From Vombatus ursinus (lineage: Eukaryota > Chordata > Mammalia > Diprotodontia > Vombatidae), in assembly GCF_900497805.2 (NCBI RefSeq), contig NW_020954630.1, positions 3,075,573 through 3,139,572 of the forward strand: DNA of 64,000 bases. Direction: 5' to 3'. The stretch's first letter is position 1; each line of letters opens with the position of its first letter. Positions 1-10,092 of this stretch are shown here, one piece after another. Position numbers and translations under genes: made by a program. The notes under the pieces are model-generated. The model had not been told where the DNA came from, searched no databases, and saw only the letters and a list, made by a program, of their open reading frames with translations.

Positions 1-200
1 TGATTTCTTAATTGCCAAATCTGATTATCTTTTCTCAATATTCCTATTCCATGACTTTTCCATAGCCTTTGACACAGACTGTTCTTATTTCCTGGATATA
101 CTGCCTTCCCTCTAGATTTTATGACACTGTTCTCTTTTGGTTCTCCTCCTTCTCCCCCCCTCACTCAACTCACTCTTCCTTATTGTCCTTCGCAATATTG

Positions 201-445
201 CAAGGCACCTAGGTGGCCTAGAGAATGAAGTGCTGAACCTAGAGATAGGAAGGAAATGAGCACAAAACCAGCTTCAGACAATATAGGCATGTAAGTCACT
301 TAACTTTTATCTGCCTTAGCTATAAAAAGGTAATAATAGCATATATCTCACAAGAATGTTGTAAAGACCAAATGAGATAATATTTGTAAAGTGCTTAGCA
401 CAATTCCTGGCACATGGTAAGAGAGCTTTAAAAATGCTTATTCTC
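201..445 (+). mobile_element. MIR-class CORE-SINE
   Basis: A degraded tRNA-like head (CACCTAGGTGGCCTAG) is followed by a core with AAGTCACTTAAC and a tail with GAGATAATATTTGTAAAG and CCTGGCACATGGTAAG, ending in a MIR-type AAATGCTTATT. These are the diagnostic MIR core and tail blocks. Divergence is high, so it is an old copy. Confidence 0.7.
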
Positions 446-448
446 TTC

Positions 449-600
449 CCACTTAACCTCTGTTTCCCTCAGTTTCTTCATTTGTAAAATGTAAATTATA
501 ATAGCATCCCCCTCTCCTGGGGTTGTCACACATATCATGAGTTCTATTTCAGGTGTTTCGTAAACCTTAAAGTACTACATAAACACTATTACCATCTATA
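449..600 (+). mobile_element. MIR/MIR3-like fragment
   Basis: The stretch starts at the core motif ACTTAACCTCTGTTTCCCTCAG, continues through TTCATTTGTAAAATG, and ends with a CCTTAAAGTACTACATAAAC tail. It lacks a head and directly abuts the previous MIR copy, so it is a second, 5'-truncated SINE. Confidence 0.6.
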
Positions 601-699
601 TCATGACCTTTAACTATGAGTAGCTCTATTCTATCAATTGCCTATTATATCTAGGGGCAAATATAAATTCTTCTGCTTTGCATTGAAAACCCTTCACAT

Positions 700-870
700 G
701 AGGCAGCTAGGTGGTACAGCAGATAGGGCACTAGCCCTGGAGTCAGGAGGACCTGAAATCAAATCCGGCCTCTGACACTTGACACTTACTAGCTGTGTGA
801 TCCTGGTCAAGTCACTTAACCCCAACTGCCTCACCTCCCAAAAAAAAGGAGGGGGGGAGGGGAGAGAGAA
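700..870 (+). mobile_element. tRNA-type marsupial SINE (WSINE-like)
   Basis: The head GGCAGCTAGGTGG, the box-B-like TCAAATCCGGCCTC and the 3' block AAGTCACTTAACCCCAACTG are all present, followed by a short A-rich and G-rich tail. A short direct repeat CCTTCAC occurs just before (691-697) and after (about 876-882), consistent with a target-site duplication. Small open frames here are by-products of the SINE. Confidence 0.85.
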
Positions 871-1104
871 AAACACCTTCACCTCCTGGCACCATTCTAC
901 CTTTCCTACCTTATGTTTTAATAATTCCTTTCATATACTCTCTGGTTCCTTCACTCTACCTTTCCTACTGCTATTCACACATGAAACTACATAACCATTG
1001 TTAAAGTTTTTATACTACCTTTTCGTCATGTAAAAAATGCACTCTCCTTGATCCTCTAACATTTAGCTATCCAAGTTTCCTTCAAGACTACACTAAAGAA
1101 TGTT

Positions 1105-2165
1105 GTTCAAGGAAGACTCCATTTATTCCTATGCTTTCTAGTGTTTTTAATAGGAATGAGTGTCATATTTTGCCAAAGGCTTTTTCTGCATCTATTGACA
1201 TCATCATGTGGTTTCTGTTAGTTTTGTGTTGGTATGATAAATTACACTGACAGTTTTCCTAATACTGAACCAGCCCTGCATTCCCAGTATAAATCCTACA
1301 TGGTCATAGTGTATTATTCTTGTGATAAGTTGCTGTAATCTATTTGCTAATATTTCATTTAAAATTTTTGCATCTATATTCATTAGGGAAACTGGTCTAT
1401 AATTTTCTTTCTCTGTTTTGACTCTTCCTAGTTTACATATCAGCACCATATTTGTATCATAAAAAGAATCTGGTAAGACTCCTTCACCTATTTTCCCAAA
1501 GAGTCTATATAGTATTGGAATTAATTGTTTTTTAAATGTTTGATAGAATTTGCTTGTAAATCCATCTGGCCCTGGAGGGAGATTTTTTCCTAGGAAATTC
1601 ATTAATGGCTTGTTCAATTTCTTTATCTGAGATGGGGCTATTTAAGTATTTTATTTCCTCTTCTGTTAATCTGGGCAATTTATATTTTTGTAAATATTTA
1701 TCCATTTCACTAAGATTGTCAAATTTATTGGTGTACAATTAGGCATAACAGTTTCTCATTACTGTTTTAATTTCCTCTTCTATGGTGGTGGATTCAACCT
1801 TTTCATTTTTGATGCTAGTAATTTGGTTTTCTTTTTTTTTTTAATTAAATTAACCAAAGGTTTATCTATTTTATTGGTTTTTTCATAAAACCAGCTCTTA
1901 GTTTTATTTATTATTTCAATAGTTTTCTTAATTTCAATTTTATTAATTTCTCCTTTGGTTTTCAGTATTTCTAATTTTGTGTTTAATTGAGGATATTTAA
2001 CTTGTTCTTTTTCTAGTTTTTTAGTTGTATGCCCAACTCACTGATCTCCTCTTTTTCTATTTTATTCATGTAAGCATTTAGAGATATTTAGAACTTTTAT
2101 TTTTAACATTTACAACTTTTGGTGTGTTGTCTCATTATTGTCATTCTCTTGAAGTTTTTATAATG
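1105..2165 (-). mobile_element. LINE-1 ORF2 fragment (reverse transcriptase region)
   Basis: Read on the minus strand, 1204-1617 and 1532-1738 encode overlapping pieces of L1 ORF2 in different frames. Recognisable blocks are [33 protein letters not shown] and DHVGF, the N-terminal half of the RT domain. The frame change near 1535-1620 and the missing 3' half show it is dead. It lies in the same orientation as KMT2C, and its 5' end is about 60 bp from the exon 3 donor site. Confidence 0.93.
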
Positions 2166-2228
2166 AATGAACTTTTCCCCAAATGCAACTGTGTTTTCGA
2201 TTCCTACTGCATTTATTCTCCCTCTAAC

Positions 2229-2367
2229 CTGATTTTAGCTTCTACTCCAACAGAAACAGTAGAGCTGGTGGATTCCTCAGACACTGAGCGCTGGAGAGCT
2301 GGGGTTCGCTGCTTGTTGCTGTCCACTTCTGTTTCACCATCCTCTTCTGCAGACTGTTCTTTGACTT
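2229..2367 (-). CDS. KMT2C: KMT2C (MLL3) coding exon 3
   Basis: KMT2C is a nuclear histone H3 lysine-4 methyltransferase of the COMPASS-like complex that acts at enhancers. This 139-nt exon reads, on the minus strand, a segment with EVKEQSAEED, LQRSVSEES and VSVGVEAKI. This matches the human protein, recalled from memory, immediately before its first PHD cluster (human IKEQSAEED...VSVGVEAKIS). The acceptor is TGTTTACTGTTTAACAG and the donor is TCAG|GTTAGA. The first two bases (AA) complete a Glu codon begun in exon 2. The last two bases (AG) begin a Ser codon finished in exon 4, which is outside the window. The 45 full codons equal the human count. The plus-strand open frame over it is a shadow. 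Several residues differ from human in the middle of the exon, which is expected for a disordered acidic linker. Confidence 0.95.
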
Positions 2368-2664
2368 CTGTTAAACAGTAAACAAGACACAAAAAGATTC
2401 TACTTTCTGTAAACTGGTAAACTTGCTTTTCTAAGTTAATCTGTGGCCTGTAAGTAAAATAATTCTCCTAGCAAAGACTTAATCATGCATTACTTAGATG
2501 CGAAGTTCTAATTTGCATCTGAGATTAGAACATATTAACCAAATAAAAATGTTGGGGTTTTTTTTTTAAATTTAGAAATCCTGAAACATCACCTCTATCT
2601 ATAGTACCAAATCGTAACACCACATAATAATCTACTCAAACAAAACGTTTTTATCCACTTAAGT

Positions 2665-4255
2665 CATATTAATCAATCGATAACCATGTATTTAGCTTTA
2701 TGTGACAGGCACTGTTCTAAGCAATAATAACATTTTTAAAAGGCTAGAACAGTCCTGCTCCTTAAGAAGATTGCATTCTAATAGGAGAGGCAATATTTAA
2801 GTAACTAGGTATAGAAGGAATAGTAAATAGTAACTTTAAGTGGAAGGCGCTAACAGTTGGAATGGGAGACGTGGGAAGCAGGAAGGGATAATGGAGAAGG
2901 GAAGATTTTTATATGTCTTGAAAGAAGGTAGAGCAGCAGAATAGATGGTGAGGACAGCATTCCAGGTGCAAGGTACAGTAAAAAGTAGAACTGTCATGCG
3001 AGAAACACCAAGCAAGACTGTGTGGCCAGATTGTAAAAGTTTGTGTCGGGAGGAAAAAGGAGCAAGATTGGGAAAAATAAGAATGGGACAGGTTGCAGTA
3101 AGCATTCAATGCAAAATAAAGGACTTTTAAGTTTAATTCTAGAGGTAATAGGTACTCATCGAAATTTACTGGGTTAGGTGGGGTAGAAAGTGCATTAGCA
3201 CTCCTAAACTGTAAGAAAAGAATGTTGGTAGCTGATTCAAGTAGAGAGGAGAAGGGATTTCAGGCATGAAGACTAAAGCTACCTCAGTAGTTAGGTGGTG
3301 AAAGAGCAGGTCTGGAATCATGGAGACATGAGTTCAAAACTGGCCTCAGATAGTATCTCAGAGACCCTGGGTAAGTTACTTAACCTTTGTGGGCTTCACT
3401 TTCTTCAACTGTAAAATGAGGATAAAAAAGCACCTACACCTCACAGGATTATTGTGACATTCAAATGAGTTTGTAAAATCCATAATATGCTTAGCGCAAT
3501 ATCCGGCACATACAAGGAGCTATATAAATGCTTATTCCCTTCCTCTTCTCCCCCATCCCTACCCACGAGAAGACTATTTCAACAGTCCAGAAAAGGAATG
3601 ATGAAGGCCTGATCTAGGATGGTGGCTGTCTGAATAGAAAGACTAGGACAAATAGTAGTGATGTTATGGAGGTAAAAATGACAAGAGACAACAACAGAAC
3701 GGATAGATACGTGGTTAAGTGTGAGGAGTCAAGGATGACACTACTGCTGCATGAATGGAAGTAATAGACAATTTTGTAAGCGAATTGAAATTTGTTTCCA
3801 AAACACGTTTCGTTTTAAAAATGCATAGTTTAAGATGCCTACCGGGCACCAACTTCAAGACTGCTTAAAGATCATTGCGGATGCATTACTATAATAGAGA
3901 TGAGAAACTAGGGCTTAGATATAGATCTGGGAATCATATGTATCATGATAACCAAACTCACAGGAGTTAACCAGATCAAATCAAACAGTATGAAGAGAAA
4001 AGAGGGTTAGGGTTATAGGACAAAGGCTTGAGGAATAGACATAAAGAGACAGCAAAAGTGACTAAGAAGGGTCATTCAGTCAGACAGAACCAGGACAGAA
4101 TTTCTTCAAACAAGAAGAGATAAAGTTCAGAATAACATAATCAATGGTGTCAAACACTATAGAGGTCAAGAAAGATGACAACTGAGAACATACCATTAGA
4201 TTTAGCAATTAAGAGAATCACTGACAACTCTAGAAGGAAGCAGTTTCAGGAGAAC
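2665..4255 (-). mobile_element. L2 LINE, 3' half, interrupted by a MIR
   Basis: The plus strand reads the complement of the L2 3' end: a degraded TATTTAGC...GACAGGCACTGTTCTAAGC, then CATTCCAGGTGCAAGG, then, after the MIR at 3275-3545, AACAGTCCAGAAAAGGAATG, GAGGAGTCAAGGATGACA and TCAATGGTGTCAAAC. These blocks come in L2 minus-strand order from the 3' tail toward the RT domain. It is heavily diverged with no usable frame. Confidence 0.72.
3275..3545 (+). mobile_element. MIR-class SINE nested in L2
   Basis: A near full-length CORE-SINE: head AGTTAGGTGGTG, box-B-like AGTTCAAAACTGGCCTC, core TTACTTAACCTTTGTGGG and CTGTAAAATGAGGATAA, tail ATATGCTTAGCGCAATATCC and ATATAAATGCTTATTC. The L2 sequence resumes after it, so the SINE is the younger insertion. 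Confidence 0.8.
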
Positions 4256-4261
4256 TATGAA

Positions 4262-5210
4262 GATGGGAAAAGAAATGAGAGTTATGAATTATGAAAAAAG
4301 AATCAACAGCTTGGAAAAGGAAGCACAAAAATTGACTGAAGAAAACAACTCCTCAAAAAATCAAAGTAGCCAACTAGAAAATTAATCCAGTGAAGAAAAT
4401 AATTCATATAAAAGTAGAATTGGGCAAGTGGAAACTAATGACTCAATGAGACATCAAGAATCAATCAAACAAAACCAAAAGAATGAAAAAGTGACTTGAA
4501 ATATAGATACAGGAGAAATAATTTAAGAATTATTGAACTACCTGAAAGTCACGATTAAAAAAAAGGGTCTAGACAGCATATTTCAAGAAATTATCAAGGA
4601 AAATTGCCCTGATATCTCCTAGAACCAGAGGGTAGAATAGTCTGTGAAAGAATCTACCAATTACCTCTTGAAAGAGGTCTCAAAATGAAAATTCTATTGA
4701 ATATTGTAGCCAAATCTCAGAATTATCGAGTCAAGGAGAAAATATTGCAAGCAGCCAGAAAGAAAACAATTCAAGTATCTAGGAGCCACAATCAAGAAGA
4801 TGACACAGGACTTAGTAAATTCTACATTAAAGATCAGAGGTCTTGGAATATGATATTCCAGAAAGCAACGAAGCATGCATTACAACCAAGAATTAACTAC
4901 CCAGCAAAACTGAGCATAATCTTTCAGGGGAAAAGATAAAATATTCAATGACATAGGGGACTTTCAAACTTCCCTAATGAAAAGACCAGAGCTGAAGGGA
5001 AAAGTCAATCTTCAAATACAAGACTCAAGAGAAGCATAAAAAGGAAGACAGGAAAGGAAAAACATGTTATTCAATAAGATTAAACTGTTTACAACCCTAC
5101 ACAGAAAGATGATACCTGCAATTCTTAACTCTGTTTCTACTGGAGCAGCTAGAAGGAATATACATAGACAGACTTCAATATAATGATATTTTTAAAATCT
5201 TTTGCTTGAT
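4262..5210 (+). mobile_element. LINE-1 fragment, ORF1 3' part and spacer
   Basis: An open stretch at 4685-4939 encodes the C-terminal domain of L1 ORF1 (RNA-binding chaperone): VKEKILQAARKK, then LQPRINYPAKLSIIFQGK, equivalent to the QPRISYPAKLSF block of placental L1 ORF1p. Coiled-coil-coding sequence lies upstream but is broken by stops. No ORF2 follows; the copy ends in the inter-ORF spacer near 5210. Confidence 0.85.
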
Positions 5211-5505
5211 CTATTTGGGAAAGCCATCAATGCCAAAAATGTCATGTGTCCTCCTCTGATTCATAATACTTAAACGAGTCCTTCTTCTTTAGCAAACATT
5301 AGTGGTAGAATTCCAAAAATTAATGAATGGTTCTGAGGCTGTCAGTCCAACAAGATCCCAAATCCCTATATACAGCCACACTGTTATATAATTTCTTTCT
5401 ACTTCACTCATTTTATTAATTTTACTTTTTAAGCATAATCAATGAGCAAATATTAATTTTTTAAATCATAGACACAGTAGTTACTATTCCAAATGTTGAT
5501 ACAGC
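5211..5505. other. Unassigned intronic DNA
   Basis: AT-rich sequence with no repeat family, open frame or RNA structure that I can support. Confidence 0.5.
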
Positions 5506-6255
5506 CTTCAATCAACTAAGCACCTACTATATATAACAAGTCTTGTACTAAGCACTGAGAATTCAAAGCCAAAAAATGTTATGTTGAGTTGGAAATGTCT
5601 ACAGGATACTAAAGATGAATGTTGCAACAGGCAATTATTAGCATAGGACACACAATATAAACATGTGATGTAAAGGAAGGAAGATACCAGTAGTGTGAAA
5701 AGCAAAGGTTCTGTAAGAAAAGGGTAGGTCCTGAGTCAGGATTTCTATCTAGGAAATAGAAATAGAAATCTAAGGATTTCTATAAGGAGGGTTAAAGATG
5801 TAGTACATTTCCGGGAACAGATAATCAGTGAAAAGCCATGGAGATCAGAAATGGAGTAACTTGCATTATGGAATACAAAGAAGGTCAATTTGACTGTAAA
5901 AGAACAAGGAAAGGAAAGTTAAAATATAATGAAGTTGGCAAAGTAATTTGGGGCCAGGTTTTGAAAGACTTTAAAAGCTATACCTGAGTTTATATTTTAT
6001 CCAAGAGGCAATAAGGAACCACTTAAGTTGATTGGTGGTATGGTCTGATCTGCACTTAAGGAAAAATCACTTTGGCAGATGAGAGGAAGATGGACTGAAG
6101 TGAAGAGTGACCTGAAACAGGGAGACCAATTAAGAGGCCATTGCAATAGATTAGGTGTGATCTAGAAGGAAGACCAGTAACCACAGAAAAGAGACTAGAT
6201 ACAAGTGATATTGTGAGAATAGAAATGATGTTAATTGATTAGGTATGTGGGTTGT
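5506..6255 (-). mobile_element. L2 LINE 3' fragment
   Basis: The plus strand shows the complement of the L2 3' tail (TAAGCACCTACTATATATAAC, CTAAGCACTGAGAATTCAAAG) followed by L2 blocks GGGGCCAGGTTTTGAAAG, AAAAATCACTTTGGCAGATG and GGCCATTGCAATAGATTAGG in consensus order. It is old, with no coding potential. Confidence 0.78.
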
Positions 6256-6590
6256 GAATTAGCACTTAACACACAGTTTACAAACTGGGGCCACTGGTAA
6301 AACAACTGTTACTTTCAAAGAAATAGGGCAATTTGGAAGAGATGTGTGTTTGGCACAGCCTGTGGAGATGCATATGCCAACTGCTCCTGTATACATGATG
6401 ACTCAGCTACTAAAACCAAGAAAAAAAAAGTTTTTGCCATCAAAGGGTTTAGCACAGTTAAACGGTTCAATATAAGATACTGATATGATTTCTTCAATGT
6501 AAGTGACACTAAGAAAGAGGTATTGTTACTGGATCTGCTTTGCCACTCTCCCGAAGAACTATGTAAAATCTTACTATCAGACTTGAAGTT
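6256..6590. other. Unassigned intronic DNA
   Basis: No family recognised. A minus-strand open frame of 98 codons at 6315-6611 has no motif I know and is treated as chance. Confidence 0.45.
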
Positions 6591-6594
6591 GAAA

Positions 6595-6720
6595 TGTTCC
6601 ACAAGCACCATCTCCCCTATCAGAATGTCAGCTCTTTAAGGGATTGTCTTACTTTCCTATTTATATCTACAGTACTTTGCATATTGTAAATGTTTCATAA
6701 ATTTTTAGAATTCATTCAAT
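6595..6720 (+). mobile_element. L2 LINE 3' terminal fragment
   Basis: The blocks AATGTCAGCTCTTTAAGGG, TATCTACAGTACTTTGCA and AATGTTTCATAAATT correspond to the L2 3'-UTR terminus (TAAGCTCC..GAGGG, GTATCCCCAG, AATAAATGTTT). 6725-6955 may be a further minus-strand L2 remnant but is too diverged to assign. Confidence 0.62.
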
Positions 6721-6961
6721 TATTAAGTGACTAGATAAAAGGGTTGACCTTGGCAAAGAGAAAGTTCACCTACTTTGAAATGAAGGAGTAAGGATTATGT
6801 GAAAGACCTTGGATGGGGAAAAAAGGAGGGGGGGAGTGGCAGTGGGGAGATCAGGTAAATGTCACCAATTTAGCCAATGACAGCATCAGCTGTGGAAGAA
6901 AAGGTTAGGGTAAAGGAGGTTTGAGAAGAGAGTAACATAAATCCTCAATTAGGGGTTGAAA

Positions 6962-9480
6962 TAAAGCCAAGATGGTGGAGCATAAAGGCAGAAACTCACT
7001 CAACCACTACCAAATTCCCCTCTAACATTAAAATAAAGCCTCAAAATAAACTCTGGAGCTGGAAAACCAATAAAAGGATGGGGTGCAACAACTTCCAGTC
7101 CAAGGCAACATAGAAGGTAGGCAGGAAAAGTCTGTGGCACTAGGGTAAGAGAAGAATACAGTCCAGTGCACACTATACCCAGAAAAGCAGCAACAAGGCC
7201 CTACACCCTAGCACAAGCTAGCAGCAGGCCTTGGGGGCAATTGAATCTACTGTGGCCATTTCCAGATATCTCAACCCACAGAGAGTTAGGGGGTTGGACA
7301 ACTGGTCAGAAGAAGACTGTAAGGAACTCTTTGCTAGCAGTGGGTGGGAGATTCAGTTACATTGCCCATACTCAGTTCTGGGTCACAGTCCCAAAGCTAA
7401 CAGCAATACTAGCACACTACAGATCCTAGACACAGAAACAGGGACTCTGGTCACAGCTCCAGGGCAGAAAATTTGTAGATGCTCACAGAGTACAGGCAGA
7501 AGAACAGCTACCACACCTCACCTTAGAACATAACGACCTTGGAAAAACGGAAAACTTACAGACTTGCAGAACTAGCTCTAAAAACTACACAACCAAAAAC
7601 CTGAAGGTTTGGACAGTGCCCCCTCCACACTGGAAGCAGAAGTCAATTTTATCATGAAGTTAAAAGTCAAGAAATAGGCTGGAAAAATGAGCAAGCAACA
7701 AAAAAGAACTTGACCATAGAAACTTACTATGGTCAAAGGGAAGATCAAAATACAAACTCAGAAGAGGACAACAACATGAAAATGGCTGAATTGGTCTCAG
7801 TATCAAAAGGAACTCATGGAAGAGCTGGAAAAGGATTCTAAAAATCAAGTAAGAGAAGTAGAGGAAAAACTGGAGGAAAAAATGAGTGAAGCAAGAAGAA
7901 AATAACACCTTAAAAAATAGAATAAGCCAAATGGTAAAAGAGGCACAAAAACCCACCCAAAGAGAAAAAACTCTTTAAAAAGCAAAATTGCCCAAATGAA
8001 AAGATATAAAAACTTGCAAAAATCACCGAAGAAAACAACTCTTTAAAAAAAAGAATTGGTTGGGGACAGGTAGGTAGCACAGTGGATAGAGCACCGTCCC
8101 TGGATTCAGGAGGACCTGAGTTCACAACTCAGACTCAGACACGTAACACTTACTAGCTGTGTGACCCTGGGCAAGTCACTTAACCCCACTGCCTAGCCAA
8201 AAAAAAAAAAAAGAATTGGTCAAATGGAAAAGGAGGTACAAAAGCTCACTGAAGAAAACAATTCCTTAAAAATTAGAATTGGTCAAGAGGAAGCTAATCA
8301 CTCCATGAGACATCAAGAAACAATTGAACAAAAAAAAATATGAATAAATACACAGAAGAAAGTGTGAAATCTCTGATGGGGAAAAACAACTGACCTGGGA
8401 AATAGATTGAGAAAAGATAGTTTAAGAATTATTGGGCTACCTAAAAACCATGATTAAAAAAAAAAAAAGAACCTAGACATCATGTTTCAAGAAATCATCA
8501 AGCAAAACTGCCACGATATCCTAGAACCAGAGGATAAAATAGAAATTGAAAGAATCCACTAATCACCTCCTGAAAGAGATTCCAGAATGAAAATGCCCAG
8601 GAATGTTACAATCAAATTTCAGAGCTCCCAGGTCAAGCAAAAAATTACAAGCAGACAGAAAGAAACCATTCAAATATTCTGGAGCCACAATTAATATAAC
8701 ACACAATTTAGCAAATTCTATAATAAAGGACTGCAGGACTTTGGATTATGATATTCCAGAAGGCAAAGAAGCTTGCATTACAACCAAGAATTTACAATTT
8801 TCAATTACAATAATCACTCAGCAAAACTGAGAATAATCCTCCAGGGAAAATAAAAGGACATTTAATAAAATATAGGACTTAAGCATTACTAATGAAAAGA
8901 CCAGAGATGAACAGAAAATCTGATTTTCAAATACAAGACTCAAGAGAAGCATAAAAAGGTAAACAGGAAAGAGACATTATAAGAGATTCAATAAAGTTAA
9001 ACTTTTTTTCATTCCTACATGGAAAATAACACATTTAACTCCTAAGAACCTTATCATTCTTGAGGTGGTTAGGAGTGAGTATACATAGGCAGAGGGCATT
9101 GTTGCAAGTTAACTATGATAGGATAATATCCAAAAAATAAAAAAATCAAAGGGTGAGAAACAGGGATGCACTGAGAGAAGGGAAAGATAGAGTGGGATAA
9201 ATTACCTTGCACCAAAGAGACATAAAAGGCAGCAAAAGGGAAGATAAGGGTGGAGTGGGAGAGGGGGCAAAGCTTGAACCTGACCCTCATCTGAGTTGGC
9301 TGAGAGAATACCATCCATACTCAACTGGGAATAGAAATCTATCTTGCCCTCAGGGAAATAGCAGAGAAGGGGGGATAAGAGAAGGGGGAGGGGCGACAGA
9401 AAAGAGGTGGATTGGGGGAGGCAGCAGTCAGAAGCAAAACACTTTTGAGGAGGAACCAGGTAATGTAAGATCAATAGTTT
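6962..9480 (+). mobile_element. LINE-1: 5' UTR, ORF1 remnant and inter-ORF spacer
   Basis: The copy starts at CAAGATGGTGGAGCATAAAG, the marsupial L1 5' end (CCAAGATGGCGGAG type). It runs through a 5' UTR to about 7640, then ORF1 sequence with many breaks. The ORF1 C-terminal block is visible near 8603-8900. A GA-rich inter-ORF spacer ends with AGCAAAACACTTTTGAGGAGG at 9433-9453. ORF2 is absent: the copy stops near 9480 and an L2 fragment begins. A SINE is nested at 8061-8210. Confidence 0.87.
8061..8210 (+). mobile_element. tRNA-type SINE nested in L1, with target-site duplication
   Basis: It has head GGTAGGTAGCACAGTGGATAG, TGAGTTCACAAC, GTGTGACCCTGGGCAAGTC, ACTTAACCCC and a 14-A tail. The L1 sequence AAGAATTGGT is duplicated at 8051-8060 and 8211-8220 as a perfect 10-bp direct repeat. 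This dates the SINE as younger than the L1. Confidence 0.93.
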
Positions 9481-9519
9481 GACCATCTTTTGGTGTGGCT
9501 GAAGTGAGAAATGCTCTAC

Positions 9520-9780
9520 ATTAGATACCTGAAACATAACATACTAAAAACTGAACTCATCTTTTCTCCAATGTTCCCCCTTCCAAAGTTCCCTACTTCT
9601 CCTGCGGGATACCACCATCCTTCCAACACTCAGGCTTACAATCATGGTATTATTTTCTACTCTTCACTCTCTTTTACTTCCCTATATCCACTCAATTTGC
9701 AAGTCTTTTCAATTCTAACTTTTTTTAATCCAAAATTTCACTATATGTCTGTTGTCTATATCTGACACTAAATTCTATTT
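9520..9780 (+). mobile_element. L2 LINE ORF2 fragment
   Basis: CATACTAAAAACTGAACTCATC followed by TTCCCCCTTCCAAAG and CACCATCCTTCCAACACTCAGG matches the L2 RT region encoding NxLKTELIIF. It is broken beyond that. Confidence 0.7.
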
Positions 9781-9836
9781 TGCGTCAATTGTGGGGGGAA
9801 AAAAACTGAATTCCCCATGGTACAAAATCACTTAAT

Positions 9837-9983
9837 GGGGCAGCTAGGTGGCACAACTGATAGAGCACCGGCCCTGGAGTCAGGAGGACCTGAGTTCAAA
9901 ATCCAGACTCAGACACATAACACTTACTAGCTGTGTGACTCTGGGCAAGTCACTTAACCCCAATTGCCTCACCAAAAAATATT
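9837..9983 (+). mobile_element. tRNA-type marsupial SINE (WSINE-like)
   Basis: A well-preserved copy: GGGGCAGCTAGGTGGCACA, GAGCACCGGCCCTGGAG, TGACTCTGGGCAAGTCACTT, AACCCCAATTGCCTCACC. It ends in an A-tail that has become an ATTA microsatellite. Confidence 0.93.
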
Positions 9984-10003
9984 AATTAATTAATTAATTG
10001 ATA
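9983..10003 (+). repeat. (ATTA)n microsatellite
   Basis: About five tandem ATTA units immediately after the SINE tail, probably grown from it. Confidence 0.85.
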
Positions 10004-10061
10004 GCAACATAAGACAGCATGGTGCAATATTCAAGTCGCAATGAGGAGACACCTATTAAAT

Positions 10062-10089
10062 GGGGGAGGGGGGGAGGCGGCCCCCCCCC
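10062..10089. repeat. G-run/C-run hairpin
   Basis: A G-rich run (GGGGGAGGGGGGGAGGCGG) is followed at once by nine C residues. The two can pair as a GC hairpin, and the G run could also form a quadruplex. Confidence 0.8.
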
Positions 10090-10092
10090 AGC

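Larger units (their letters stand above)
1..2228 (-). other. KMT2C: KMT2C intron 3 (partial)
   Basis: This is the 5' part of the intron that follows exon 3. It begins at the minus-strand GT whose complement lies at 2227-2228 and runs off the left window edge. It holds MIR fragments, one tRNA-type SINE and an L1 fragment, listed separately. The first 200 bases and 900-1100 show nothing I can name. Confidence 0.85.

Noticed and set aside
2124-2381. An 85-codon plus-strand open frame over the exon 3 region
   Set aside because: It is the antisense shadow of KMT2C exon 3; the minus strand has matching splice sites, phase and homology.
7166-7533. Overlapping plus-strand frames of 87 and 100 codons
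   Set aside because: They fall in the L1 5' UTR and show no domain; chance frames in GC-richer L1 leader sequence.
9202-9537. A minus-strand frame of 111 codons
   Set aside because: It is antisense to the purine-rich L1 inter-ORF spacer, which has few stops on the complementary strand.
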